Positions 33,970 to 47,184 of a DNA stretch of 60,000 nucleotides are shown here, in pieces; the first letter of the stretch is position 1; each line of letters begins with the position of its first letter. This DNA is from Polytrichum commune (taxonomy: Eukaryota > Streptophyta > Polytrichopsida > Polytrichales > Polytrichaceae). Location of the stretch: NCBI GenBank assembly GCA_950295325.1, contig OX485804.1:11224001-11284000 (forward strand). The letters are read 5' to 3'. The notes beneath the pieces are model-generated. The model worked only from the letters and a program-made list of their open reading frames with translations. It searched no databases and had not been told where the DNA came from. The position numbers were made by a program, and so were the translations under genes.

Positions 33970-36900
33970 TTACTCATTGATTTCTTGCAGTGTTACATAA
34001 ACATCTCGTACCAAGCTTCCACGTTTCACAGTCACCTGCACAAGCATCGTAACCAGTGTTTAGGAGAAACATGCGCTGGTAAGTCCACAAGGTTGAAAAT
34101 AAATAAAGACATGTGCCTAGCAAGCTGTTGGTATACAAGTAGCAACAATCAACTTTTCTTTCTACAGAAGTTGTCAGGGGTCCTGGAAGTGACTTATTTA
34201 CCCTCAATTTATCTCCAATTTGTCGCTCATCACAAGCTGCTACTAAATCCTCTACGCGACTCAATGTCTGCATACATATGAGGAAAACCCAGGTATTAGA
34301 GGTTTAGCGAAAAATTGACTCCACAATAGCATCACCATCAAACAATCAACCATCAGAATAACTTAAGATTTACAAGAACAACAACAACAATAAGCACTCA
34401 CTAATTGATCAACATGAGACCGATCCACTCAAAAGACAACAATCAACTCAAGAGCCAATTTTGAATTGATGTCGATTGTAAATCAAAGTTTTTGGAAATC
34501 AGAAATACCTGGCCATTGATTGCAACAATGATATCTCCAAGTTGAATCCTACCAAACAGGTCTCGCTTTGTAGCTGCGCCAGCACATACAATTCATGTTC
34601 AGGCACACCATAAAACATGCAGAATAACGTTGACAAATTCCACGACCCACAAAAATATTTCTCTAAATGACCACTACACTAAACATCTGATTTAACCTAA
34701 CCCAAAGCGTTCATCACTAATGCAAACTAATTGTCTTGCAATCACTGAGTGGTGACTACAGAGGCCGTCTCATGACAAGTCATAAAGACCACTCCAATAG
34801 AGATGGCACACCAATTCTAATGCCACACTAAATTAGATGTTTCATGTACCTCCCCACATTAGACATAACACCTTTTTATATGCAAGACATTCTTGAGCAA
34901 ACTTTTGGAAATGCCAACTTGACGAGCACATCCTGAACCTTTAACCCCTGACGATTCATCCCTCCCCAACAAAAATTTTGCTTGAAAATATAAAATAGAG
35001 TTTGGCTTCTTGTGACGGTAAATCCATGATGGACACATGAAATTCAACTGTACAGATGTTTGAAAGGCTCTGTTTACAACGAGCCATCCAGGTGTCCAGA
35101 ATTCAGAGATTATAACATTTGAATTGGGGTGGGGGGGAGGGAGTGATGAAGAACTCACCTAAGAGGCCAGCCTTTGCAGCAGCACCACCCTCACTTAATC
35201 CAAATATCAATACACCATTAACTCCAAGTTGCTTAGCTTGACTATCATTTGCACACATTATGCCCAAGCCTGGTCTTACAACCTTCCCTTTTCTAATCAG
35301 TTCATTGACGACTCTTCGTACTGTGTCAACAGGAATGGCAAACCCCACTCCTGCACTTGCACCCGAGGGAGAATATATAGCTGTATTCACTCCTATCAAA
35401 CGCCCTTGACTATCCAATAAAGGACCCCCTGAATTCCCAGGGTTAATGGATGCATCTGTTTGAATGACACCCCTAATTGTTGCACCGCCTATTGATTGTA
35501 TGTCTCGTCCAACCCCAGAGATGATACCACTTGTCAAAGTTCTATCTAACCCAAATGGATTACCAATTGCCAGTACATGCTGTCCAACTTGCAAAGCCTG
35601 CAATGTACAAAATCACAAGAGGAGAGACACTATTAGGTTACAATCCCCCCCCCCCCCAAAAAACAAAATGACAGTTCAAGAATTACTTCAACATCAACCT
35701 CTATCTACCAAGAACTCCCAATGTCAGCCACGAGTCAACATGAATGTATTAACATTCCCAAGCGAGCCAAAAGTGGTCACTTACTTTTTCAATACCTCCT
35801 AACTCCTACTTGTCATGGTCTTTTTTCCATTTTTCTGCTCCTTTGAGGGTAATCACACAAGCTTCCTACACATAAAAGGTTATCTCTCTACCAAAGCATG
35901 TGACCTAGTATTTTATGATTTTTTTTTGCTTAAAACCTCTAGTTTTCCTTCTTGTCATGAAGGAAATTACTATATGAAAAAAGTAACCAGGTATAAGAAA
36001 ACTGTTTCCATTTTCCATCATCTTGTGCAACGGGTTTTTAGCCAATCCAAACAAATACCAAAAAAAAATTTGGTTGGAATAATGGGTTTAACCTGAGATG
36101 ATCCAACAACGATGGGCTTCAGCTTCGAGGCCGGTGCAGAAATCTTCAAAACCGCAAGATCCTTATTCTTCGCCACACCCACAACTACTCCCTCCCAAGT
36201 GGTAGCATCCGCGAGCGTAATTTTAGCTTTATTCCCATTCATAACGACATGATAGTTTGTCACAACATGGCCATCTGCATCCCACAAAAAAGCACTTCCA
36301 GTGCCCCTGGGTATTTCAATTGGGTTCATTGACATGCCGACATTTGCAGTCGTGCTTGTTGTGATGTTCGCCACTGAGGGCCCACAGTCTTGGAAAACCT
36401 TGACTGTGTTGCGCTCTGATTCCAACCACCATCCTATAATTCACCAGTTCATTGAGCATGAAAATGTCAGTCTACTTCCTGATTGCAATACCACATACCT
36501 CACTATCTTCCATCAATGCTATAAGTTACAATGATAATTTAGTTTACCTAAAACTGCCCAACCGTGAAATCCAACACTAAGGTAGACGTGCCTACTACAG
36601 TTACTTTCAGGAGGCTTGGCCCCTTCTTATGTGCGATAGATTTCGGGGAAAACCTGGTCGGTTAACAAATCTTGTACGAACCCAACATCATAAGACTGAG
36701 ATCAAGGTTATGATTTGTCAATTCGTGACGAATCTTCAAAGAGCAGATATGCGATCTTCTCAAGTGTTTGGTGTTGAGGTGGTGTAAGATTGACTTTTTG
36801 ACTATCCCAACCCATCATATGATACATTAGAACAAAATTGCAAGTATTCGTTTTAGGAAAATTTCAAATCAATTTACACCCAAAAGTAGGCGTTTGAAGG

Positions 36901-38389
36901 AGGATGGTATTTGATCAAGGCATGTCTCTCTTTACCTTCAAGGCCTTACACTCAATATCCACAAAAAAACCCTAAGAAAAGCAGGTTTTACAGGAAGTGT
37001 TAGGGTTAAAACCAATTTCCACACTTTGCTCGCACAGAGCAATGCCCCTACTTGGTCACAGACACTACTCTCTTCTGAATTTTTAAAGTGAAAGATCTTT
37101 GTCTCGAATAAGCTAGGAGCAGATTCCACTTATAAAGTGTTTGTAGGATTTGAAACTGTGGCAATGATTCACATACCTTCAGCAGGGGAGACTTCTTGCA
37201 GAGATGAAGCTGAGGAAAGGCTGTCCTCGTCTAATCCTAGCAGAAACCGCTGCAAAAGTTGTTGAGCTGAAAGGGGGATGTAATCCTGTGTCTCCTTCAA
37301 CCGCTCCACCAACTCACGCCTCTCCAGACAGTCACGGTAATCCACTCTGCCGGCGTCCAGTATCTGAATTCGGAGAACCAGAATCGAGAAAATCTCAGAA
37401 ACACGCTTCCCAAACACATCTCCTTAGGATAGGGTATGAAATTCTCACATATTCCAATTGACCCAAACCAACGTCTGCACACCTCAAATCCTCCTTCCTT
37501 GAAGCAATTTGAAATGCATACGCCTCAGATCTTCCTTGCTCCAATAAATCCAACAACTAAGTAGAGGTATCTACGCCGATTCTCCGTTTCTCACATCACA
37601 TGCCATATGAGTACCTCAAAGAAGTGAAGAGAATGATTGCCTATCAAAATCATGTGATCTCAAGTTATCAGAACCATAATCAAGTAATCTCAGAGACGCG
37701 CGTTCCATACAATTTCCCTCGCATAGCATTGGAATTCTCATGTATTTCAAATCACAGTCACTTGACCTACCACAAGGTCGTGGCGTTCCTTCTAGCTTTC
37801 CCAATGCACACACACCAAATCCTCCTTACCTCAATAAATTCACCGCTTCTGAAATGATAGATTCACATCGCATGTGTTCAGAATCGGTAATTTCATTGAA
37901 GTTACGGAGAATTTGCATATGTCATCGATTCCGAACCGCATGATTAATGAGTAGAGAGGATGCTCATACGAAATTAAATAATATAGATTAGCTTCGCAAC
38001 ATATGCCATATGAACCTTACAGAAGTGGAAAGATTGACTACCTTCTTGATTTGGCTTGCTTTCAAGGTGTCGATGCTGGGGACATCATTGGCAAGGGACG
38101 AATCGTTCTCTGTAAATGCAACAGCTACGCCGTGCGTTGTGCGCGCGCTAGTCTTTGACCACGACTTTCTTCCATTGAGCTGAGGGCTAATTCGCTTCAA
38201 ACTCTCTCCACGAAATTGACTAACGAGTCGCCCACGCGCGATGGAGGACTCTGCCGCTGATTTCCTCGACGTCGGAAGTGCTACAAGTGTTACAGGTTTC
38301 GAAACAGGCGCATTACGCAGCAAAGCTCGACCGGCTTGACGCGAGGAGAGCGCAATTGGCGCCTTGCAGAGCACGGAAAACGTGGCCAT
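33970..38389 (-). CDS. Chloroplast-type Deg/HtrA serine protease with SAP-like N-terminal segment
   Basis: A complete seven-exon gene, 503 residues: 38,389-38,042, 37,363-37,177, 36,433-36,093, 35,597-35,159, 34,573-34,509, 34,267-34,202 and 34,035-33,970. All borders are GT-AG and phases agree. Residues 1-60 ([20 protein letters not shown] and on) are rich in Ser/Arg/Ala with few acids, like a chloroplast transit peptide. About residues 108-140, [20 protein letters not shown] followed by [10 protein letters not shown], form a SAP-like helix-turn motif not found in Arabidopsis Deg1, Deg5 or Deg8. The protease domain has the full triad: His240 in TNYHVV, Asp270 in NKDLAVLKI, and Ser348 in [10 protein letters not shown]. 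One PDZ domain follows ([17 protein letters not shown], ending VTLQEINE). The catalytic and PDZ parts resemble Deg1 and Deg8, which degrade damaged photosynthetic proteins in the lumen. The first ATG of the frame is 38,443, but 38,389 gives the better transit peptide. Location is inferred. Confidence 0.92.
35647..35658. repeat. Poly(C) tract in a Deg intron
   Basis: A C homopolymer of about 12 bases, in the intron between exons 3 and 4 of the Deg gene (poly(G) in the transcript). Confidence 0.9.
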
Positions 38390-38494
38390 GTTGAAATCAC
38401 TGCAAAACCCAACCCATCTCCGAAATTCACTAATCCACTCCAAACTTGAAGATCCGAGGTTAAAACCGCAACAGCAGTGTCTCGTTTAATGAAA

Positions 38495-39025
38495 AATGAT
38501 GGCTGAGAAGCTAAGATTACTATGAATGCCCCATCACACGAACATAGTGCCCACAACAACAAATTCTCAGAAAATCCGTCGGCTGCAAGTGCATACACTT
38601 GGAGCGAAATCGAGGTTGTGTTGGACATGTCCACGTGCCCCGAGCTCACCACAAACCGCAGTAAGAATGACTCATAAAATCCGTGAGATTGCGAATTACA
38701 ACACAGGGGCATCATCTCGCAGGATCATATGAATATGATAAAGCAACTGTAAAAATCAGATGGCTGAGAAGCAATTATTACTACGACTGCCCCCATCACA
38801 CAACAAGTGCCCCAAAAATACATGTTCACATGAAACCACAGATGTAATCCTCGAAACAGCGCTTACATACAACTAGTGTGATATTGACCTTGGGTTGGAC
38901 ATATCCACATGCTCTCGGCTTAAAACCAGATGGCTGGAAAATCATATACCTGTAAGAAGAAATGTCCACGCCTGCGATTCTCAGATGTAATCTGTGAGGT
39001 CGCGAATTGCAGCACAATAATGGTT
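38495..39025. repeat. Tandem duplication upstream of the Deg gene
   Basis: The segment 38,495-38,720 is repeated at about 38,758-39,025. Both begin ATGGCTGAGAAGC and share the ordered blocks GCCCC-ATCACAC, TTG-GTTGGACAT-TCCAC, AATC-GTGAGAT-GCGAATT and CA-CACA. Copies are moderately diverged and the second is longer. The array covers the likely promoter of the minus-strand Deg gene, so regulatory motifs could be present twice. Confidence 0.75.
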
Positions 39026-40302
39026 TGAGCTTGTGAGGGACGATTGTGAATATCCCTCAAAAATTGTGCCCACAGGGTCATTCCACAGGATTATATAATG
39101 TGGAAAAGATGAGTGATGCCATATGGGACGGATCAAAAAGTGCAGCGGCGGGACGGCAGAAGTTCATGCCTTCGTTCCCAATTGCATCTGAGTTCGCGTT
39201 GCTTTGCGTGAGGAAGAAGGATGTCGACGTCTCTCTCGCCGCTTCTTTCTTTTTCTCAAAGTCTGACCTTTTGGCGTTTCTGTGTGGTGTGTGTCTTCCC
39301 GCCACGTGGAACACATTTTACATTAAAAAAAAAGATACTGTAAGTTAAGTCGGTATGTGAAGGTCAGTTCTAACATTCCATAGTCGTAAAATTAGAGACT
39401 GCAGTTGTGCCAACACCTTGAAAAGAACAACTTCACTGTCGGTAGCAGAGTTGGGGAAGTTTTTGAAGCCTTAGTGGCTAATTGCCGGCAGTTGCTACGA
39501 AGGGTCAGATTTTACCCAATTTACATCGGCAAGAGCCGGTCTTCTGTAAAATTAATCGGCCAATTGCCTATATTTTCATATTTTCATTGGCCAATATCCG
39601 ATTAAATGGAATTCATATCGGCACTAATTGTTTAAAAAATGCATGAAAAGTTATTAGAAATCATTTCTTAGTACAAAATCTTGAAAAGTGAAAAGATAGG
39701 CATGTTCAAAACTTTAAATTTGAAGAGTTTAAAAAGTTTGAAGAGTTTAATTCTTGGCAAGAATTGAACCTAGCAATGCCTTCACTGCTTGAAGGCCAAG
39801 GGTCCCCCAATTCTTCATAGAAGCAATTGGATTTGGCCATGGAAAGGTTGCATAATTCAAAAAGTTTAAGGCTTAGGGTACTTCCTCAAGTGCATCATCA
39901 GATGCCCCATACAAATAGCGTTCTGGATGCTTCCGGCTGAAATCCAGTAACTCACAAGAAGAATCGGCTACATTTCCGGGACATTTTCTGGTCCATCGGC
40001 TAATTGCCGGAGGATTGAAATTACAGTCGGATTGCCATCCGATGGTTGGAAATTTGGACCGGCCATGAGGGGAAATCCATCGGCTGATAATGAACTAGCC
40101 GTCGGTTTTCCCCGAACATAGGTCGGTAGGTAAGTCGATTCTCAACAGAAAATACTAATTCTTCTTCTTGGGGGACGTTAAAGTTCCCCATCGAACTTTT
40201 AGGGGGCAGGTCACACCAAAAACAAGTTGCCCGCCCCCCACGCCGCTGACCAACCACAAAAGGATGAAATGGACGGAAGGACGTGCCATGGTTTGGGTCA
40301 CG
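39026..40302. other. Non-coding; repeated CGGCTAATTGCCGG-like motif
   Basis: No gene was seen. The sequence GTGGCTAATTGCCGG at about 39,475 and TCGGCTAATTGCCGG at about 39,994, with related TCGGCCAATTGCC at about 39,558, indicates a decayed local repeat. Short TCGG motifs recur between 39,520 and 40,140. Confidence 0.45.
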
Positions 40303-40445
40303 TCATTCGAGGGTGTGAAACTTGTCATTCGATGGTGTGGGCCTCGTCATTCAAGGGTGTGGGTCTCATCGTCATTCGAGTGTGTGGGTCTCATCATTCG
40401 AGGGTGTGGGTCTCATCGTCATTCGAGTATGTGAGTCTTGCCATG
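40303..40445. repeat. Minisatellite, ~21-24 bp units
   Basis: At least six tandem copies of a unit close to TCATTCGAGGGTGTGGG(T/C)CTC, some with an extra ATCG. The open frames across it encode only repeated SFEGVGL/SRVWVSS-like peptides and are not taken as a gene. Confidence 0.9.
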
Positions 40446-41142
40446 GTTTAGGGTTGGTGTCATTCATGGCGATCCTTCACTCTCAAGTGCAAATCTTTCT
40501 CATCATTGTGTTTTTTCGGTGAAGGTTAATGATTTGAGAGTGGTTGTTGTAGGATCCGTGAGAGATTAGACATGTTAGGTGATGGATTGGACAGTAGGGG
40601 TGAGATTGAGTGACAAATTAGATGTGCTTAGGTATTGAATGTACCCTATCCTCGCCATCTAGGGTTTCGAAAAGTAGTGTGGTGTGTACCCACACAAGCA
40701 CAAAGGTGCGGTGGAGGCTCCGAGGTACCGGCGGTTGAATCTAGTGTCGATTTGAAGGAGGGCATTTGCGAGCAGTGTGGTGTGTACTCCGACTGCTTAC
40801 ATTGTGGCCGATTTGGTGAGTATTTGTACATTACATCCTGCTCCATGTCACCCTTCCACGTGTCCACCTATACATAGAGACGTTGTAGAGAGCTCCAAGA
40901 TTGAGAGATTGAAAGAAGGATCATTCCATTGGTGGATAGGAGCCTCTCACTCACGCTTGTTCACTCAAGTCTACTTCACACTAGTTGAGCTTCCAGGTTT
41001 TACGGGGGTTACAACACTTACATCATTGCATCTTGAGGATCACAGTTAGAGCGATAATGAGAACTCTCGATCAAACATCTGATTGGTTTGAGGATTGGTC
41101 AAGCTCTCATTAGTTTGAGCTTATTCGGACGAAAGCTTGTCA
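40446..41142. other. Left flank of the CACTA element, no gene recognised
   Basis: A frame at 40,635-40,877 contains clustered cysteines (CEQCGVYSDCLHCG) but no recognisable domain. The sequence just before the transposon joins smoothly to that after 53,096 once the element and one ATC copy are removed. Confidence 0.35.
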
Positions 41143-41145
41143 ATC
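41143..41145. repeat. CACTA target-site duplication, left copy
   Basis: ATC directly before the element, matched by ATC at 53,097-53,099. Three-base duplications are the rule for CACTA elements. Confidence 0.9.
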
Positions 41146-42661
41146 CACTACAAGAAATCGTAGTCCAAATTGACACACAATCAACTATTTTTTGCTGGTT
41201 TCAACAGATTTGGGAAAACAAATGCGAAATAGATCCAATGTGGCACCCAAATCAACAGAGTGAACATTTATCTATTTATTTCTGCAGAGGAAGATGATGG
41301 TGGAGTGTGAGAATGTACATACATACTATTTTCAAAATTGACTGTACTTATTGTTTTTTGAAGCTGTAAATATCTAGAATGGTATTTCCATCCTAGTTTG
41401 TTCAACACTTGTTATGCATACGTTTGCAGGTGAGATAAAATTAGCAGCGTGTATCTTATATTAAATTAGCCTTGTTGTGATTAAATTTTAAACTTGGTTT
41501 TGTGTGGAGTATTTGAATTAGAAAAATAAAATCACCATAGTTATTGCATTGAGAAACCCTTACTTTGTACAGTTAATTTTTTTATAGTGCAAACTCATGA
41601 TTCACTTTTAAATGCCTACATTAATCCTCAAATTTTGTAATTTTGGATTTAGGGGTCTAGGGTTTAGGGTTTGGGTTAAATTAATTTGCAAAATATAGCC
41701 TTTCATTTACCTTTTTTCACCCAAAGCAGTAAACCTAACCAATTACCAAGGTTCAATCTTAAACCAAAAACTCTTTTCATTTCCATTTGTGTGTGTTGCT
41801 CCGGCTACGCATCGGAAACAACTCCACCCAATCTATCCAACCGGATAGACAACCCATTCGTATCCGTACCTTGTTATTAATCCATGCCTAAACATAGCCT
41901 TTTATATACCCTGTTTTACCCAGATTTGCAAAATTCTAACGTAACTCAAGAATGAAAAACATATTCACAATGTACTAAAGTTTTATTTGCGATTGGTTGA
42001 AATGTGATACTATTGTGTAGAGATTTTTGTAAATTTCCTAGTTGCTTAATTTTAGAAATTTGAAATTCTAAGTGTCTTTTACTTTGAAATCTTCAAAATC
42101 GAGGGTGATTCAATACAACGACAAATGATAAATGAAAATTTTACAAGACATCTCCTTTTAATCGGATCACGTGTGCATCAAGGTAACTTCCCATAGACTA
42201 AGCAGTAAAGATTCCACATAACAAAACGTGCATGGTTTAGGAATAATTATGGATGACATCTCTACATTGTCCCCTAAAAAACACGCTCGTGCAGTTAGAG
42301 AATAAGTATGTACAACTTATTCCTACAAAGCTTTTTTTACCAGTATATGCTTAGTGCTAGAATGTCGTGCAAAAAAAATGTCATATTCCCTATGGTGAAT
42401 GCTTCACAATCATGGATATAGAGTATTAGGGACTAATTCTACTGGGTCTAGCTTATTCAGTTCACTACAACAGCGTAACAGTCACTAAATGAAACTACAT
42501 ATAGTGTTCAAGAAGTGTACATATTGTGCACAAACAATACAAAGATATAAATCAGCACATAGGCCGTTACTAGAGGATATTGCACATACTGTTCGTGATC
42601 AAGAAAACGCTAATAACAAATCAACTTCACTGTTATTGTTATTATACGTTATGACTATGAG

Positions 42662-45600
42662 TTACTTCTCCTTTGATGACTCGCCCAGGTCTCTGTCGAA
42701 TAAAGGATTCACCTCTTCCATCACTGGTTGGAAAATGTCATGTCTTTGTAATTGCCTCCTTGTTGCTAGTGGTGCCTGAAGTTCCTCTGGGAACATCACT
42801 TGGGCCTGTAGACCTTCATGGTATGCCGTCCTCCCTAGTCCAAATAACCCATTGTCACTTTTCGTGCATGCATTTCTGTCAATCCTGCGTCCTCTCACCT
42901 CGGTCCTGCACACTACTTTCCAACCTAGACACAATAAATCATTCGAGAAAAATACCTGGTGCACATGGATGGGGAATGCAAAAGACTCCTTCCCGTATGG
43001 TATCATTCTATTGAAATTAGCCACTGTAAACCCCATGCGATCCTTCCTCACTGTGGCATTGGTGCCTGCATAGTTCGCTTTGACCCACTCGCACACTAGA
43101 ATGATTACGGAATGGCTGCTGTAGTCCAACTCGACAATCTCTTGTAGACTTCCAACGTACTCAACCTCAGCTTGATCAGGGTTTTGATCCTGTATTCCTG
43201 ATCGCCAGGGCCTCCTGAATATAGTTGCCACGCCCGAATCACATGTTGTGAGCGACAGTTCCGCTGTCTTCACTTTGTAGTGGCTTCCATACGCTGTTAT
43301 TGCATGGAATTTCTGGACCACTAAAGAAGGTGGTTTCGAGGAGTTGATTACATTCTGCGGCACTTCAACATTGTTGTTCAGGCATGTCTGCACTTCAGCT
43401 TCGAACCAGTCGGCAAAACTTGGAAGCTCTGGTATCTCCAACGGATATGGCGCACCCCGACGACCATTTCGGCCAGGGTGTCTACTTCTGAATCTTCGCC
43501 TTTCTTCACTCCTTTCCTCGAATAATCTCTCGTACCGTCTGCACACATTTTGTTGGAAAATGTGAGGCATCAAACACTGAAACGTGGATTGTGACAACTG
43601 AATTCATAACAACCTGTCTGTAAGGTCAAATAGCAGCATACATGGTGTTCCTAATGAGAGCATGCGACTTACAGTAATTTGTCATTGACCTGGTTTTTTC
43701 AAAACGTCCTGGATCTCATATCAACATTGTGAAACAAACAGGTTTGAATGCCAAAGACCGACTTCTAAAATTACCGCAATTCCTACTCTACGGTATATAA
43801 ATCAAGGGAGTAAGAGTCTCACAAAATAGGTATGTTTGGGAAGCACTAACTGAATTCGTCAATAAGTACATGTTTCAAATATACTAAGTAGCCACTGTAC
43901 TTACAGTCTATGCTCTTCGACATGCTCGGCATTATCCAAAACGAAGGAGTGCATCCATTGTCGCTCCTCCTCCTGCAATAACCGTTTTCTGCCTTTCCCT
44001 TCTACTTCTTCATCATTCATATGTGCATCTTCATTGCTGTCCCAAACTCGGCGATCGGTTGCTCTGTACTCGGCCATGTACTCTGTTACAAAACCCAACG
44101 CTTCTTCCACTTCATACCCTAAGGCAATACAACCCTCAGGACGGGCAAGGTTGCGCACCATGCCTTTCAAATTTTTGAAGTATCTTTCGTAGGGATACAT
44201 CCACCTATTAGTGACAGGGCCACATATGAACAACTCCTACACCAGGTGCCACGTCAAGTGAAACATGATATCAAAAAATTGGGGTGGCATCTCTTTCTCA
44301 ATGAGACACATGGTTTCTGTGCAATCTTCTAGCAGTTCCCTCTCATCTAATGGCTCAATAACTCGGGCACATAGTTTCTGGAACAATCTACTGACTCTAA
44401 CAACTGCTCCCACCAATTTTTCATTCCCTATGTTGCGCAAACACAATGGAAGAATTTACCGCATTAATATGTGGTAGTCATGGGATTTGAGACCGCTGAG
44501 TTTTCCTTTGCTTATCCTCTTGTGCAATGAGCTAACATAATTAGTTGGCGTCTTCAGCGACTTCAATGTCAACAAAAACATTGCCCTATCTTCTGATGAC
44601 AACACGTATGACACATCAGGAATGAAAAATTTGTCGTTGTTTGGACCTGCGCTTTGCAACCACTGATGGGACCTGATATTTCGCACTTGCATGTCCACTC
44701 GTGTTGACGGGGTATCTTTTTCACCAAAAATAGTTTTCACGATGTTTTCACACACGTTTTTCTCGCAGTGCATCGGATCAAGGCAATGGCGAACCGGTAG
44801 ATCCTGATGACCCCAAACAAAACTCAGATTGTTGCATTCACAGAACAATACAATGTGTTCGACAAAAACGCTAGCTTCTGTGTCCTTTGGTTATATTTGT
44901 CCTACAAGAAGAGATTACAGAATGGTTTCATTTTTAGGATTTATGTCACGGCTCCACAATCACTGCTTTCAGAAAATTTCAAAACACACGGAGTTTTTTA
45001 ACATTTGTTCCTGTTGCTAGAAATTTGAACACAAAGCTGACACGGTTGAGTTATATTGGCCGCACTCTGATAACCTTGACTCACTGTACAGTTTAAAAAA
45101 GTATGTGCATTTTAAAAAAATGAGCTTAAGGCAACACGATGGTTTCAAACACGGTCAGTTCACTGCATCATTTGCACAAAACGAGACAATATACACATAA
45201 ATTATTCCTTGACTACAACACTTCAAACGACCGAATTAGACAACACAAATGTACTGAAAATATATGAGTGCAGTGTACCCAATTTTTCCATGAACACACG
45301 GTACTTGAATACATATGTGAAGCCTTCTGTCCTCAACAAATTTAGAATGTACTGTGTTATGCTTACCTTCCAATAAGGAAGTTCAAACAATATACTCGCT
45401 CGTTTAACACCATGGACCTTCACGGGGTCATTGTCGTCATCAGCTTCTCCTCCAAATTCCAAAAATGCAACACGTTCTTCCCCACATTCCATGATGTCCC
45501 GTCCGCTAGGCCTCCCGGGAGGTGGGTTCACCGTTGAATGTTGCTCGTGACCTTCGAAATCGATGACCTTCATAGAGCAATCGCCTTCCTCCCATGTACA

Positions 45601-47184
45601 ACATCTTCTTTAGCACATTAGAGTACTCGGAGTACGTGTCAGGGCCACAAAGTGGGCATCCCACAATTCCTTTCACTTGTTGTCATGCAATGAGGCCATA
45701 AGCCGGGAAGTCATTCACTGTGAATAATAGTGCCGCACGCAACTTGAAGTTTCGTGAACCTACAGGTTTAGCCATGTTCACCGCTGCAATGCCATCCCAT
45801 AGCTTTTTCAACTCTTCTACTAATGGCCGGAGGAAGACATCGATTGTCTCTGAAGTGGGAGCCTTCTCCCCTGGAATAAGTATTGTCAACGTTATGAAAA
45901 ATTTCTTGGAAGCCAACCAAGGGGGGAGGTTGTACATGACCACCAATATTGGCCATGTGGAATGTTTACTTGACACATTACCATATGGACAAATTCCATC
46001 CGCTACTAACCCAAGTCGCAAATATGTTGGAACACTTCCAAAATTACCGGGCAAATTGTCTAGAGCCGCCCATTGAGGACTATCGATTACTGACCACATC
46101 TTCCCGTCTACTGACTTCTGATCAACATGCAATGCTAACAATTTGGCAATTTCGGGGCATCTGTACATGCGTCGAAGCATGTCTATGAGAGAAAAGTAAT
46201 GCACAACCTTCACAAGTATGTCATTCGACCCAAGGATATACCGTGGTTCATTGCATGTAGGGTACTCTCTACATGCTTCGTAATTTGATCCTTCGTACAG
46301 TACATGTCCATTGGGGCAGCAGTGGACTGCTCTATGCCGTAGTCCCATCTTCAAGACCATGCGCTTCACATCATACGTGCTTCGTGGGAGACAATTTGAA
46401 GATGGTAATAAGTCCTCTCCCAAGTATTTCAGTAGGGCGTCCATAAAGTTGTGCAACACAAAATAGAGATTTACCAGTGTCATGAGGACAACGCCGCTCT
46501 GCATTCTGGATTGGGTACATCCTTCGTAAACTGGTTCGCCAGATTCTTGTAGTAAGTCAGCAAAATCTTCGACATTCGGATCCAATCCTTTGTACAGCCG
46601 AAGTCCTCCAAGGGGGTATCATCTTCTCCAGAGTCATACACTGCAACGTTCACCTCGTCAGCCCACGCATACGCTTCTTGCAACATTTGTTCTATTTCGA
46701 CTACTGTTCGTCGGGGCCATACAAAAGCATGTCCGTCTTGGTCACCTCCCTGTGTGTGATACAATTCTTCAGCCATTCGGAGTGGCCTAGTCACAGGCCC
46801 TCTAATATTTCGTCCATCCCGTGTCTGCCACGCACAATGCATCATACAATCAATCCACGACGTGGTGCACATACATGCTGCCAACACATTCTCCCAATTG
46901 GGCTACCTGTTTTGAAAATTAAAAAGCAACAATGACGGGTTGGACAAAACGTAAAGAGCCAAGAATCTTATAATGACAGGGTATGGCAAGAATGGATCCT
47001 TGCCATTCTTCCTGTGATGTCTTGCGATAGTGTCAAATTTTTGCACTCTCACTCCACAGCATGTTCGACATGCACAAGGATATTGTGTTAATCCTTCTCT
47101 ACTTGCTATGGACCTCTCTATATGATAAGCCACACATTGTCTACGGGGCCTCATATTACCCTGCTCATGTACCGAGCACATCAA
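42662..47184 (-). pseudogene. TNP2-type CACTA transposase, decayed
   Basis: Read from high to low coordinates it shows the whole plant TNP2 order. Transpos_assoc lies at 47,184-46,970 (YPCACRTC, then IARHHRKNGKDPFLPYPVI). The Transposase_21 core starts near 46,600 (GEPVYEGC) and continues with CCPNGHVLYEG, LVADGICPYGNVSSKHSTWP, NLPPWLASKKFF, and RNFKLRAALLFTVNDFPAYG. Next come GCPLCGPDTYSEYS and, after an intron (donor near 45,367), DLPVRHCLDPMHCEKNVCEN. DUF4218 spans about 44,446-43,901 (IEKEMPPQFFDIMFHLTWHL, RWMYPYERYFKNLKG). DUF4216 spans about 43,200-42,850 (EIVELDYSSHSV, GFTVANFNR). Lesions: a frame change near the five-G run at 46,612-46,616, an in-frame TGA at 45,685-45,683 before the CPLCG segment, and another frame change near 45,530-45,545. 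It cuts the element's ends in active relatives; this copy looks inactive. Confidence 0.9.

Noticed and set aside
40227-40522. Two overlapping plus-strand frames across the minisatellite as a repeat-protein gene
   Set aside because: Both are produced by the DNA repeat, with no start context or domain.
41648-41675. TTTAGGG-like repeats as an interstitial telomere
   Set aside because: Only about two degenerate units, inside the CACTA element.
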